Shown: positions 47,352-58,800, counted from the stretch's first letter. The stretch is 64,000 nucleotides of DNA from Colwellia sp. (GCA_029938115.1 JAPYOP010000016.1:20921-84920), one strand, 5' to 3'. Notes: generated by a model from the letters alone, not told the origin. Numbers and translations: made by a program.

Positions 47352-48431
47352 TTAACTTCCTATTTGATAAACAACATCACTGGTTGATGGCACTTTGAAA
47401 ATGAGCTGATTGTTGATTAGTTTTGATGGCGTGTAGGCTCCACCTTCAATTGGCTGTTCCTGATTATGTTCAAAAAGAAACTTAGCCACTTCAACTGCGG
47501 TAATATAGGTTAGTTGATAACCGTTAATGGTTTCTATCCTCGCGGTAAGTATTTCACCTTTGTCATTACTGACTTCCCCCCATAGAAAGGTTCTTAACTT
47601 TTCCCTTTGTTGCTCATTTGGCCCTTTAGTTCTTTGCTCAACTTTTTTCTTCATAAAGTTTTGCACAACATTTAGCGACAATAACCATCTGAACCAATTC
47701 ATTTTTCTCATGTTTTTCACCGCTTTTGGTGACATAGGAATATATACTTCTATATTGGCAATACCCGTTGAATAAAAAGCAGTAGAAACATCTCCCCACG
47801 GAATAGTTACCGCATTTTTAACACCATTACCAAAGTCAATCTTTCGCTCTTTATAAGCTAAAGGTACAGTCGTTATAAGGCTATTTCGTCTTACTTTTCC
47901 GCCATCAGCTAATCCTTCAATGGATGTTTTAGCCGTACCGGGGCTCATACCCGAGCCAGAATCGAAACCTAAGGCTAAATGAGTGGCATCCGGCATTTTA
48001 TCTTTGAGCATACTTGCTAAGCAATCGGTCGGGATCACATCAAAACCAACCCCCGGACATAAGACAATACCCGCCTGTTTTGCTTGAGAATTTAATGTTT
48101 TCGCCAGTTCAAAAACGCCAATTTCACCCGTAATGTCAGTATAGTGAGTTTTCGTTGTTATGCAGCTCTGCATCATGGGTTTCGCCGTGCTTGAAAAAGG
48201 ACCCGCGCAATGAATAACTAAAAATATATCATTTAAGTTTTGCTCAATATTCTTTTCGTTATCAAGACTGAATATTCTCGACTCTAATGAGTGTTCTATA
48301 GCTAACTGCTTAATAGCCGCTTCATTCCTGCCAGCTAAAATAGGCGTAAACCCTTTTAAAATAGCCTCTTTAACGATTAGCTTGCCTGTATAACCATTAG
48401 CGCCATAGATCATTAATAATTTATCTTGCAC
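47352..48431 (-). CDS. Saccharopine dehydrogenase-family NAD(P)-binding oxidoreductase
   Basis: The Rossmann start MIYGANGYTGKLIVKEAILKG near residue 8 and LAGRNEAAIKQLA are typical of trans-acting enoyl-reductase/saccharopine dehydrogenase-like proteins. The mid-region YTDITGEIGVFELAK and PGVGFDVIPTDCLASMLKD agree. The 359 residues match. Substrate is unknown and it is unlikely to be lysine-pathway saccharopine dehydrogenase. It follows the acyl-CoA dehydrogenase by 42 bp, so the pair probably works on one acyl substrate (inference). Confidence 0.87.
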   Translation of the reverse strand: MQDKLLMIYGANGYTGKLIVKEAILKGFTPILAGRNEAAIKQLAIEHSLESRIFSLDNEKNIEQNLNDIFLVIHCAGPFSSTAKPMMQSCITTKTHYTDITGEIGVFELAKTLNSQAKQAGIVLCPGVGFDVIPTDCLASMLKDKMPDATHLALGFDSGSGMSPGTAKTSIEGLADGGKVRRNSLITTVPLAYKERKIDFGNGVKNAVTIPWGDVSTAFYSTGIANIEVYIPMSPKAVKNMRKMNWFRWLLSLNVVQNFMKKKVEQRTKGPNEQQREKLRTFLWGEVSNDKGEILTARIETINGYQLTYITAVEVAKFLFEHNQEQPIEGGAYTPSKLINNQLIFKVPSTSDVVYQIGS

Positions 48432-48473
48432 GTTTTCTTCCTCACCTAAATATAAACCATAATAAAAATATAA

Positions 48474-50288
48474 TTAAAACCAATCTAGCTGCATGTCATA
48501 ACAACTAGAGTCCATTGTAGATAATAATTGCGCCCATAAATAAACTTTTGGCAACTCAAATCGATAGAAGTATTTTAGTGCCTGTAGTTTACCTGAATAA
48601 AACGCCATATCCGTTTCATGAGGGTTGTTACTCAGTGCTTTTACCGCAACAGCACCTTGTTTTAGCCATAACCAAGCGATAACAATATGACCAAACAACT
48701 CAATATATTTAACCGAGTTAGATAAAACCAAATCAATATTTTCTGTCGCCATTGCTGATAACAAAACGTGTGTAGTTTGCTTTAATTTATCTATCGCTTG
48801 CTGAAGTTCTTGTGCATAGTCTTTCAAATCAGGCTCTAACAAGGCACTAATGATGGTTTTTTCAATTTCAGCTAATGTGGCCTCATACCCTGCCATTTTA
48901 TTCATCGGCACTTTCCGTGCTAATAAATCAAGTGACTGGATGCAAGTAGTCCCTTCATGAATAGGATTTAATCTATTATCCCGATAAAACATTTCAACTG
49001 GATGTTCATTGATATAACCATGACCACCCAATACCTGAATGGCTAAGTCATTTGCTTTCGGACCATATTCTGATGGCCATGTTTTAATAATGGGGGTTAA
49101 AAAGTCTAACAATAAATGTGCCTGTTCTCGCTCTGTTTGGCTTAACGCTGTGTATTGATCATCAGCCAATTGAGTACCGTATAAGACTAAAGCTAAAGAG
49201 CCTTCAGCGTAAGACTTTTGCGCAAGCAGCATGCGCCTAACATCCGCATGTTCAATAATATTGATCATCGGTGAATGTGGATCTTTCATCGAAGGCAAAC
49301 GCCCTTGAGGTCGCCCTTTGGCGTAATCCAATGAATATTGATAACCTGCATTAGCCAATATTGATGCCATTGAGCCAACAAAAATACGTGCTTCATTCAT
49401 CATATGAAACATGTATTTTAGCCCTTGGTGTTCTTCACCAACCAAATAACCTATTGCGCCATGTTTTTCACCAAAACTTAGCGCGGTGGATGTATGAGCA
49501 CGACCTCCCATTTTATGAAACAAGCCAGATAAAGAGACTTCGTTTTGCTCACCAATATTACCCCTCTCATCCACTAAGTATTTAGGTACTACAAATAGAG
49601 ATATACCTTTCACGCCTTTGGGAGCGCCTTTAATTCTGGCCAAAACTAAGTGAACAATATTCTCTGATAAATCATGATCACCGCCAGAAATAAATATTTT
49701 ATTGCCTGCTATCCGATAACTGCCTTGATGTTCACCCTCCTCTTCTTTAATTGCACTGGTGGTCAAATCGGCCAAACCTGAACCACAGTCGGGTTCGGTC
49801 ATCGCCATGGTGCCCATAAATCGCCCTGAACGCATGGGTTTAACCCAAGTTTCAATTAGCGCTTTAGAGCCATGAGCTTCTAATAAATTAGCATTTGCCG
49901 TTGTTAAAGAAATATACCCTGTAGCCGTACTACCTGCTGCAGTTAAATAAGCATTAGCAACATTGGCAATAATAGGCGGCAACTGCATCCCTTCTAAATC
50001 AAAATCAGCCGTTGCAGACGCCAGCCCTGAATCAATTACCGCATCAAGCGCTTGTTTTAATTCTGGAATAACATGAACCTTTTTACCGTCAAAGGTAGGT
50101 TGGTGAGTATCGAGTTTTTGACGAATAGGTAAAAAGTGCTTTTCAGCGAGTGTTTTAGCGGTACTTATTACGCCATTAAAAGTATGCTTATCATGCTCTT
50201 GATAACGCTCACGCTTAATTAATGACTCACTATCAAATAGTTCATACAACATAAACGTTAAGTCACGTTCATTTAAAATATCTGCCAT
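48474..50288 (-). CDS. Acyl-CoA dehydrogenase (paralogue of 15492-17312)
   Basis: About 604 residues with the same architecture as the enzyme at 15492-17312. FAD/substrate loop TMAMTEPDCGSGLADLTTSA, LAIQVLGGHGYINEHPVEM, then RLNPIHEGTTCIQSLDLLAR, where YEGTTGIQ of the paralogue becomes HEGTTCIQ. The start is the ATG of MADILNERD; an upstream in-frame ATG lies inside the divergent promoter gap. The gene is divergent from an XRE-type regulator with a perfect dyad (50348-50362) between them. It is probably cotranscribed with the downstream reductase gene. The chain-length preference is unknown. Confidence 0.92.
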   Translation of the reverse strand: MADILNERDLTFMLYELFDSESLIKRERYQEHDKHTFNGVISTAKTLAEKHFLPIRQKLDTHQPTFDGKKVHVIPELKQALDAVIDSGLASATADFDLEGMQLPPIIANVANAYLTAAGSTATGYISLTTANANLLEAHGSKALIETWVKPMRSGRFMGTMAMTEPDCGSGLADLTTSAIKEEEGEHQGSYRIAGNKIFISGGDHDLSENIVHLVLARIKGAPKGVKGISLFVVPKYLVDERGNIGEQNEVSLSGLFHKMGGRAHTSTALSFGEKHGAIGYLVGEEHQGLKYMFHMMNEARIFVGSMASILANAGYQYSLDYAKGRPQGRLPSMKDPHSPMINIIEHADVRRMLLAQKSYAEGSLALVLYGTQLADDQYTALSQTEREQAHLLLDFLTPIIKTWPSEYGPKANDLAIQVLGGHGYINEHPVEMFYRDNRLNPIHEGTTCIQSLDLLARKVPMNKMAGYEATLAEIEKTIISALLEPDLKDYAQELQQAIDKLKQTTHVLLSAMATENIDLVLSNSVKYIELFGHIVIAWLWLKQGAVAVKALSNNPHETDMAFYSGKLQALKYFYRFELPKVYLWAQLLSTMDSSCYDMQLDWF

Positions 50289-50347
50289 GGCAACCTCAAA
50301 ATATAAGTAATTAATTAAACTATATCTATTTAATGTAAACTTAACCA

Positions 50348-50362
50348 TGACATCTGATGTCA
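50348..50362. promoter_or_regulatory. TGACATC-T-GATGTCA dyad between divergent genes
   Basis: Seven-base arms are perfectly complementary around one base. It sits 59 bp from the acyl-CoA dehydrogenase start and 42 bp from the regulator start. This suggests an operator of the adjacent XRE/MmyB-like regulator. Confidence 0.6.
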
Positions 50363-50404
50363 GGTTTTACTCATCACATCAATAAATTAGGAAATTCAAA
50401 GTTA

Positions 50405-51235
50405 ATGTCTAACACGATTGCTGAAAACACCTTTGGTCGATTCTTAAAGTTTTGGCGTAAGGTGCATAAAGTTAGTCAAGAAACTCTAGCCCATAAGTTA
50501 AATAGTTCTGCACGACATATTAGCCGATTGGAAAGTGGCAGTAGCCGAGCCAGTGAATCAATAATCAAAGACATCGCCCAAGCCTTATCGTTAGGCGAGC
50601 GTGACACTAACCATTTATTGATTGCTGCCGGCTATGCTGCCGAATTAAAAAAGGTTGATTTTAATAGTGACAACTTAAAGTGGCTACGAAACGCAATGCT
50701 GCTAAATTTAAGAGCTTTAGACCCGCACCCTTCCGCATTATTAGACAGTTCAGCTAATATTTTAATGGTCAATAAAGCTTGGGTAGGGTTTTATCGTCAG
50801 CAAAATTCTAATATTGATAACGTAACTAACCTGTTTGATCTTTTGTTTAATCTTCAAGGCGCCCAAACAAATAATAGTAGCCAACAAGACACTTTGTCGG
50901 TAATTTTAATGTCGTTGCAACAGCAAGCACTTTTTAGCAATAAGCAAGAAGATTATGACTTACCACTAAGGTTAGCCAAGTCGAATAACGTACCTAGTAA
51001 TTGGCAGCAACGAGCAGCAACGCTAGAGCCAATGGCAAGTTTTAGAACTCAAACAACAATTAATGGTGTAAATAAAATATTTTATAGTGTCAATAGTACG
51101 GTTGGTGCACTAGGACCTACAGCCTACGCATCAGCTCCTCAGTTAACCATAAATACAATTTTTCCTGAAGATTATAGTTTAGACTTAAGTGATTTTATTC
51201 AAGACGATATTAAGCACCCTCTTTTGCATTATTAG
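50405..51235 (+). CDS. XRE-family regulator with MmyB-like ligand-binding domain
   Basis: The N-terminal helix-turn-helix reads FGRFLKFWRKVHKVSQETLAHKLNSSARHISRLESGSS in sections (residues about 9-50). It is followed by the MmyB-like PAS-type domain: NLRALDPHPSALLDSSANILMVNKAWVGFY, with the conserved LDP(H)P. MmyB-like proteins control short catabolic operons, often oxidoreductases, in response to small fatty-acid-like ligands (family knowledge). The start is placed at 50405. An upstream in-frame ATG at 50357 falls within the operator dyad and has no ribosome site. It probably regulates the divergent acyl-CoA dehydrogenase set. Confidence 0.87.
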   Translation: MSNTIAENTFGRFLKFWRKVHKVSQETLAHKLNSSARHISRLESGSSRASESIIKDIAQALSLGERDTNHLLIAAGYAAELKKVDFNSDNLKWLRNAMLLNLRALDPHPSALLDSSANILMVNKAWVGFYRQQNSNIDNVTNLFDLLFNLQGAQTNNSSQQDTLSVILMSLQQQALFSNKQEDYDLPLRLAKSNNVPSNWQQRAATLEPMASFRTQTTINGVNKIFYSVNSTVGALGPTAYASAPQLTINTIFPEDYSLDLSDFIQDDIKHPLLHY

Positions 51236-51337
51236 TTCGGTTAAATATTAACTTTTCATCTTTTATTTTGTTAGCTCTACTTGCTTAAACCACATATCAA
51301 GATTAACACCTTAAATGAAGTGTAGAGAATTTATTAG

Positions 51338-52735
<1,398 letters not shown>

Positions 52736-52801
52736 CCCTAACCTATTGTTATTTAGTGCATTAGTTTAATAATATTCTAGCTATGTTAATCTTTGTCATT
52801 A

Positions 52802-54223
52802 TCAAACTTTATCGAGCCGTCGATAAAAGGCACTTCTACTTAACCCTAATGATTTAGCTGCTTTAAGTGCATTACCATCAAAGTGATTCAAACGTTGGTC
52901 AATAATATTCAACTCTATTTCCGCTAAATTTAACAACTCACCAGCTGTAGACGTTAGAGAAATACTTCTCGATGGATTTTGAGGTAAATTAAGACTAGGC
53001 TCAATGCTCTCATTTAATGAAACATCAACTGGCAAGCCCAAATCAGCAACACTGATAACATCAGCTTTACACAAAATTTGCGCACGCTCCATAACATGGC
53101 TTAATTCACGAATATTACCCGGCCATGAGTAAGCTACAAGTGCTTTTTCAGCGTTACTGCCTAATGACAAGTTAGCCTTTAAATGTTTCTGTGCAGATTG
53201 AGCTAAAAAAGACTGCGCCAGCAACACTATGTCTTCCTTTCTACTTCGTAATGGTGGTATTTCTATCACAATAGTATTAATTCGATAGAGTAAATCTTTT
53301 CGAAACTCTCCAGCTAACACAGCTTCATCTAAATTAGCATTAGTAGCACAAATAAGACGAACATCAACACTCTGAGTTTTATTACTACCAACTTTTTCAA
53401 ATTGCTGATCTTCTAATACCCGTAACAATTTAGCTTGCTGTGAATATGGGGTGTTAGCAATTTCATCTAAAAACAAACTGCCGCCATCGGCCAATTCAAA
53501 ACGACCAATACGTGTGGCTTTTGCATCGGTAAAAGAGCCTTTAACATGACCAAACATTTCACTTTCAAATAGCGCTTCAGAAACCGCCCCCATATTGACC
53601 GATATTTGATTTTCAGAATGTCGATTAGAGTGTTCATGAATGTAGCGAGCAAACATACTCTTACCCGTGCCATTCTCGCCAGTAAGTAATATATTGGCAT
53701 TACTGGCAGCCACTTGTTTAATCAAAGCCATGGTTGTTTGCATAACAGTTGATTGACTAATTAACTCACCTTGATATTCACTATCAATTTTTTGCTGTAA
53801 AAGCTGATTTTGCTGACTCAACTTTTGCGAGTTCCGTTCACTTTTTGCCAACTTTATTTGGTTACTAATAATGGCAATTAGGCGATCTACGTCCCAAGGT
53901 TTTTGAATAAAATCATTCGCGCCATTTCGCATTGTGCTCACGGCGACTTCTATGGTTGCCCAACCTGTCATAACGACAATAGGTAAGGCGTCATCAAGTT
54001 TTCTGATTGACTCAACTAATTGTATGCCCTCATCACCAGAGGTGGTATCAAGGGAATAGTTTAAGTCCATCAGTACTAAGTCAAAATCATGCTGTTTAAC
54101 GGCAGCTAATGCTGACTCTGGCGTTTGACACAAGTTAACGGTATATCCCTCTGGCACTAATAGAATTTTTAATGCCTGAAGAATATCAATGTCATCATCA
54201 ACCAATAGAATTTTATGCTTCAT
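52802..54223 (-). CDS. NtrC-family response regulator of module 2 (sigma54 activator)
   Basis: Receiver domain (residues about 4-125) with LLVDDDIDI, phospho-Asp in LVLMDLNYS followed by the loop LDTTSGDEG, and KPWD near its end. The AAA+ domain has LTGENGTGKSMFARYI and GSLFLDEIANTP; the sigma54-contact loop is GSFTDA instead of GAFTGA. The C-terminal Fis-type helix-turn-helix is LKAAKSLGLSRSAFYRRLDKV. Length is 473 residues. It shares the DTTSGxEG loop with the module 1 regulator, which marks the two as paralogues. The likely target is the promoter at 58785-58800. Confidence 0.91.
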   Translation of the reverse strand: MKHKILLVDDDIDILQALKILLVPEGYTVNLCQTPESALAAVKQHDFDLVLMDLNYSLDTTSGDEGIQLVESIRKLDDALPIVVMTGWATIEVAVSTMRNGANDFIQKPWDVDRLIAIISNQIKLAKSERNSQKLSQQNQLLQQKIDSEYQGELISQSTVMQTTMALIKQVAASNANILLTGENGTGKSMFARYIHEHSNRHSENQISVNMGAVSEALFESEMFGHVKGSFTDAKATRIGRFELADGGSLFLDEIANTPYSQQAKLLRVLEDQQFEKVGSNKTQSVDVRLICATNANLDEAVLAGEFRKDLLYRINTIVIEIPPLRSRKEDIVLLAQSFLAQSAQKHLKANLSLGSNAEKALVAYSWPGNIRELSHVMERAQILCKADVISVADLGLPVDVSLNESIEPSLNLPQNPSRSISLTSTAGELLNLAEIELNIIDQRLNHFDGNALKAAKSLGLSRSAFYRRLDKV

Positions 54224-54283
54224 CTTGTTTTTATCTACCTTTCTATTATTTCAATTGGTCTAAGATTATTTATAACGTCGCTA

Positions 54284-56701
54284 TTACTGGTAATGTAATG
54301 CTTGGCTTGGCTCTAATTTCAGCGCTCGTTTAGTAGGTAAGTAAGTTGCAAATAAAACGACACTACCAATTAGAACCACCATAGTAACAGCAATAACAAC
54401 TAAAGCGGCATTACCCGTACCAAAAGTTTTTGACATGGCAAAGCCCATAAAACTTCCCGCTAATAACCCTGGTACACCACCCCAAAGCAACAACTTAATG
54501 CCTGTCATTAAATACTCTTTAGTAATATATTCATCATCTGCGCCTAACGCACGTTTTATACCAATCTCTTGAGTTCTCTGACTAATAGTATTAGCCATTA
54601 CCCCATAAATCCCGCTAGCCGCTAATACTAGCGCAGCAAGTGCGAACAACGCCATTAAACTGCTAATAAAACGAATTGGTGCGGTAATACGGTTATTACT
54701 TTGCTCATAAGTTTCAATTTGATATGAGGGTAAATCGGCATCAATAGATTGCAACACTTTACGTAATGTTTTAGTCGCTAACACAGGGTTAGCCGCCATT
54801 TTCATCGCCACCGTTATTTGTGCTCTAGGTGCTTGGCTGTACGGTCTGTAGATAGATGGAACAGATTCTGATTCTCGACTTCCTTGAATAGTATGCTCTA
54901 CCACACCAACAATTCTTAGCCATTGAACTTTATCACTACCTTTTTGTATAACACGTAGGCGTTTATCAATAGCTGACTGCTGAGGGAAATGACGCAGGGC
55001 AAAACTTTCCGAAACCAAGACACTTGCTTTACCTAAACCATCATCACTGTGATCAAAGTAGCGACCTTTGCGCAATTCAACACCCAATTTGGCTAAACTG
55101 CCCGGCATAATCGAAATATAATTAGCACTAGGATAACTCGCATTGGTTATATTTGAATACTCTTGCCCTTCAATAGCAATATTTGCTTCAAGGCTAAAAA
55201 GTCCCGGTAATGCTGATGAGATCATCACTTCGCTGATACCCGCACTGTTCTCTAAACGAGACTGTAACGTGTTAACAAATTGAATTTTCTTCTCGGCTGA
55301 GTCATAAGCGGTCACTAATACATTGGCAACTAATACGTTTTCAGTTTCGGCACCAATGTCTTTATTAGACTGCATAAAAGATGCATAAACCATTACAGCC
55401 GTTGCAATTAATACGGTCATGGAAATAAATATTTCACTAATCACTAACAACTTACTAAGGCGACCCGACTTTTTACCCAACGCTCCTCGGGTACCATCTC
55501 TAAGTACCGCGTTAAAATCCCCGCCTGAACTTTTCCACGCAGGCAATAAACCGGTAACTAATATGGTGCCAATAACAATAGCAAAGAACAATTTAAGGGT
55601 GTAATTATCAAGACCAAATTTCCACCAAAAAGCCGGAGGATCAGAGAAGAAAGTAGCGACAATGCCTTCAGTTATTTCTAATCCCCATGCCATCACTAAT
55701 AAACCTATTAGTGCACCAACAGTACAAATGATAGTACTTTCCCATAACATTTGACTGATCAAACGTAATCGTGGCGCGCCTAATGCTACTCTAATGGCTG
55801 TTTCTTTATTTCGCTCAATTGCACGAGATAACAATAAATTGCCGACATTAATCGACGCTAAAATTAAAATAAATAACGCTACTGCCTGCATAGAATACAC
55901 CACAGCTAAGCCTTCACGAGCACCAGCGCCGGGAATAGAAGTAACATACGCACTGATATTACTGTTAGTTTGTGGGTATTTAACCGCTAGCTTTTGCATC
56001 ACTAAAGAGAGCTGATTATTAATATCAGCCAATGAAATACCTTTATCAAGGTGTGCTAAGCCACGAATACGACCTGAATCCCCCCTTATCAATTGATTTG
56101 CGTCTTCGTGAAGAGGTAACCACATTTTAGCAATATTAGGGAACAAGTAACCTTGTGGCATGACGCCAATAATTTGATGGCTAGTTCCGTTAACTTTCAA
56201 ACGCTGCTTGATAACGCCCTTGTCACCGGCAAAATGATTTTGCCAAAGATCATAGCCAATCACCACGACTGACTCAGCCCCTTTTTGATTTTCAGCTTGT
56301 GTAAAGCTGCGCCCTAAAATAGGTTCAGTTCGTGTTAACTTAAAAATATTAGCTTCAGCCAATATTGCAGGGTAGCGTCTAGCACCATCTCTGGTTGACA
56401 CAATAACACTTTCATTTCGGTAAGCGCCAAATTCAGACAAACCTTGAACATTGTCTCTAATACTCAAATAATCATGTAAATTAATTGAGCTGCTAGATTT
56501 CTTTCCTTGTAGCGAACCACTAATAACTACCAGAGTTTCACCATCTTCAAAAGGTAACGCTTTAAAAAGTACGGTATTGAAAAATGAAAACATAAAAACA
56601 CTGATGCCGATACCTGTTGCCATCACTAAAGTGGTTAACACAGTAAAACCGGTTTTTTTGCTTAATAATCTAAGCGCGTAATTGAAATCTTGCCATATCA
56701 T
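54284..56701 (-). CDS. FtsX/ADOP-like ABC permease of module 2
   Basis: This 805-residue permease has the typical start of large FtsX permeases: DFNYALRLLSKKTGFTVLTT, TM near 18-42, and VLFKALPFEDGETLV. A MacB-PCD periplasmic domain (about 45-235), an FtsX triple-TM block (about 270-385), then a second repeat follow. The C-terminal block is LFALAALVLAASGIYGVMAN with RTQEIGIKRALGAD. The design matches the module 1 permease though the sequences have diverged. It starts 11 bp after the ATPase gene, so coupled expression is likely. Substrate is unknown. Confidence 0.9.
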   Translation of the reverse strand: MIWQDFNYALRLLSKKTGFTVLTTLVMATGIGISVFMFSFFNTVLFKALPFEDGETLVVISGSLQGKKSSSSINLHDYLSIRDNVQGLSEFGAYRNESVIVSTRDGARRYPAILAEANIFKLTRTEPILGRSFTQAENQKGAESVVVIGYDLWQNHFAGDKGVIKQRLKVNGTSHQIIGVMPQGYLFPNIAKMWLPLHEDANQLIRGDSGRIRGLAHLDKGISLADINNQLSLVMQKLAVKYPQTNSNISAYVTSIPGAGAREGLAVVYSMQAVALFILILASINVGNLLLSRAIERNKETAIRVALGAPRLRLISQMLWESTIICTVGALIGLLVMAWGLEITEGIVATFFSDPPAFWWKFGLDNYTLKLFFAIVIGTILVTGLLPAWKSSGGDFNAVLRDGTRGALGKKSGRLSKLLVISEIFISMTVLIATAVMVYASFMQSNKDIGAETENVLVANVLVTAYDSAEKKIQFVNTLQSRLENSAGISEVMISSALPGLFSLEANIAIEGQEYSNITNASYPSANYISIMPGSLAKLGVELRKGRYFDHSDDGLGKASVLVSESFALRHFPQQSAIDKRLRVIQKGSDKVQWLRIVGVVEHTIQGSRESESVPSIYRPYSQAPRAQITVAMKMAANPVLATKTLRKVLQSIDADLPSYQIETYEQSNNRITAPIRFISSLMALFALAALVLAASGIYGVMANTISQRTQEIGIKRALGADDEYITKEYLMTGIKLLLWGGVPGLLAGSFMGFAMSKTFGTGNAALVVIAVTMVVLIGSVVLFATYLPTKRALKLEPSQALHYQ

Positions 56702-56712
56702 GATTATTCCCC

Positions 56713-57432
56713 TTAAACCGCTATATCGTTATTTACATAATGATTTTGTAGATTATCAGCAATAATTTGTCCATCTAAAATGTCAATGTTTCGCTGTGCT
56801 CGCTCTGCTGAACGAGGGTCATGGGTTACCATACAAATGGTTGCTCCTTCACTATGTAACATATCCAATAATTGCATAACCGCTTCAGCATTTTTAGAAT
56901 CTAAATTGCCCGTTGGCTCATCAGCTAAAATAATAGAGGGTTTACCAACAATTGCCCTAGCAATAGCAATACGCTGCTGCTGACCACCAGAAAGTTGCGC
57001 CGGATAATGATTAGAACGATGCGCCATGTTAACTTTTTCAAGTGATTCTTGAACCATTTGTTGGCGTTGCGCCTTCGTTAAATCATTACGATAAGTCAGC
57101 GGCAGTTCAACGTTTTCGCTAACATCAAGGTCACTAATCAAGTTGAATGATTGGAAGATAAAACCAATTTCTCTATTACGAATGCGCGCCCGTTCTTTTT
57201 TTGAAATGTCTGAAACATCATGATTCGACAATTTGTACAAACCTGACGTATTGGTATCTAACAAACCCAATAAAGATAATAGCGTTGACTTACCGCAGCC
57301 CGACGGACCGGAAATAGAAATATACTCACCTTTATTAATGGTTAAATTAATATCACTTAACGCGTGTGTTTCTACTTCGTCGGTGTAAAAAACTTTTTTA
57401 ATATTTTCTAATTTTATAATAACGTTGTTCAT
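56713..57432 (-). CDS. ABC transporter ATPase of module 2 (MacB/LolD-type)
   Basis: This 239-residue ATPase has [18 protein letters not shown] (Walker A), IGFIFQSFNLISDL (Q-loop), [18 protein letters not shown] (signature), [17 protein letters not shown] (Walker B) and ICMVTHDPRS (His switch). It is nearly colinear with the module 1 ATPase at 30963-31670, including the NLDSKN segment. It lies between the adaptor (57 bp) and permease (11 bp) genes. Both ATPases belong to the MacB/FtsE/LolD subfamily, which works mechanically on periplasmic substrates (known). Confidence 0.94.
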   Translation of the reverse strand: MNNVIIKLENIKKVFYTDEVETHALSDINLTINKGEYISISGPSGCGKSTLLSLLGLLDTNTSGLYKLSNHDVSDISKKERARIRNREIGFIFQSFNLISDLDVSENVELPLTYRNDLTKAQRQQMVQESLEKVNMAHRSNHYPAQLSGGQQQRIAIARAIVGKPSIILADEPTGNLDSKNAEAVMQLLDMLHSEGATICMVTHDPRSAERAQRNIDILDGQIIADNLQNHYVNNDIAV

Positions 57433-57489
57433 GATTTATATCCTTGCTTTAAATACTAGTCTAATACCAATTTGGTATAGCGCTAAGTG

Positions 57490-58746
57490 CTAGTTAATTC
57501 TAATTTTTTGATGACTTTCCCAGCGGCTACCATCGGAAATAATGATTTTATCTCCAAGGGCTAAACCAGAAATGACTTGAATCTGATTGACTGAGCCTTT
57601 GCCCAGTTGTACTTTTACTCTGCTGGCAAAGTCACCATTAAGGCTTACTTTATATAAACTTGCGCTTGATTGACTCTGCGCAAAAATAGGACGGTTCACA
57701 TATAAGGTGTCAGCTATTTGGGTGATTTTTATTTCGCCGTCTACCGCCAAATCAGGACGGGCGTCACTCGGTAGGCCATCAACAAAATCGACATCAACTT
57801 GAACACGACCATTAACGACTATAGGATCTACTCTTGAAACAATACCTGCGACCTTATTATTGCGGGTATCAATAATCACTGACTGACCAATAGTAACCTC
57901 GCCAATTAGCAGCTCAGGTACTTGTAACTGCGCTATCAATGAATTTTGTTGTGCTAGTTTTGCCAAGTTACCGCCCATGTTTACTCGTTGTCCTGGTTCA
58001 ACAGCCACCTCTTGTACAACACTGTCGATGCTGGCATAAATCATTAAATCATCAACTTGCTGCTGAGCACGCTCTAGGGTTTTTCTCATTTTTTGTAAAC
58101 GTGAATTTCTAGCATTATTTTGGGCAACAATGTTGTCCTTCATCGTCTCTAATATTTCTTGCTGAATTTTCCAACGACGATTAAATTGCTCAGTTTCAAG
58201 GCGCGTTTTTTCATAATCTATTTTAGATACAGCACCAGATTTTTTAGCGAACAATTTAGTTTGAGCATCTAACTTTAATTGACTACTTTCATAACCCAAT
58301 TGCGCATCAAGCATCACTGAACGTTGCAGTAGAAACAAAGATTTTTGTGCTACTTTACTAGCCGTACTTTCCGCTATTTTTGCTTCAAGTTCCCATTGTG
58401 TCTCTTCAAGTAACTGCTGCAATGAAGGATTACTTAACTCAATGATTAACTCGCCCTTTTTTACCTCTTTACCGGGCTTAACCACAACGCGTTCAACATG
58501 AGCATTAACACTCGCTGACAACCATTGAATTTGATCAGGAACCAATACGCCAGAGCCACGTACTGAAACGGAAAATTCGCCCTGCTGAACTTCACCATAA
58601 ACCATTGAATTACTATCTATAGAAAAATCGGTTTGTCCTAAAATTAGGGTGTAATATATGCCTACACCTGCAATTAAGGCAGGAATTGCCAGCGGCCAAA
58701 ACCGTTTTAGCAAAGGTTTTTTTTGTTTACTTACCACTATATCCAT
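57490..58746 (-). CDS. HlyD/RND-type periplasmic adaptor of module 2
   Basis: A membrane anchor (LLKRFWPLAIPALIAGVGIY) is followed by the lipoyl half-motif AHVERVVVKPGKEVKKGELI, a long coiled-coil hairpin (about 115-240) and the second half IDSVVQEVAVEPGQRVNMGG. A beta-barrel and membrane-proximal domain end the protein. The start is fixed at MDIVVSKQK (58746), because the sigma54 promoter predicts transcription from about 58774. That is downstream of two other in-frame ATGs (58812, 58782). GGAG lies 8 bases before this ATG. It is the first gene of the module 2 operon. Confidence 0.9.
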   Translation of the reverse strand: MDIVVSKQKKPLLKRFWPLAIPALIAGVGIYYTLILGQTDFSIDSNSMVYGEVQQGEFSVSVRGSGVLVPDQIQWLSASVNAHVERVVVKPGKEVKKGELIIELSNPSLQQLLEETQWELEAKIAESTASKVAQKSLFLLQRSVMLDAQLGYESSQLKLDAQTKLFAKKSGAVSKIDYEKTRLETEQFNRRWKIQQEILETMKDNIVAQNNARNSRLQKMRKTLERAQQQVDDLMIYASIDSVVQEVAVEPGQRVNMGGNLAKLAQQNSLIAQLQVPELLIGEVTIGQSVIIDTRNNKVAGIVSRVDPIVVNGRVQVDVDFVDGLPSDARPDLAVDGEIKITQIADTLYVNRPIFAQSQSSASLYKVSLNGDFASRVKVQLGKGSVNQIQVISGLALGDKIIISDGSRWESHQKIRIN

Positions 58747-58784
58747 ACTACTCACTCCAACACTTATTTCAATGGTTGTCATAT

Positions 58785-58800
58785 TGCAGGGTCTGTGCCA
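58785..58800 (-). promoter_or_regulatory. Sigma54 (-24/-12) promoter of the module-2 export operon
   Basis: The minus strand reads TGGCACAGACCCTGCA: perfect TGGCAC, 5-bp spacer, CTGCA with the essential GC at -13/-12. Only one position differs from TGGCAC-N5-TTGCA. The predicted start is near 58774, 28 nt before the adaptor ATG, exactly as in module 1. Confidence 0.82.
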
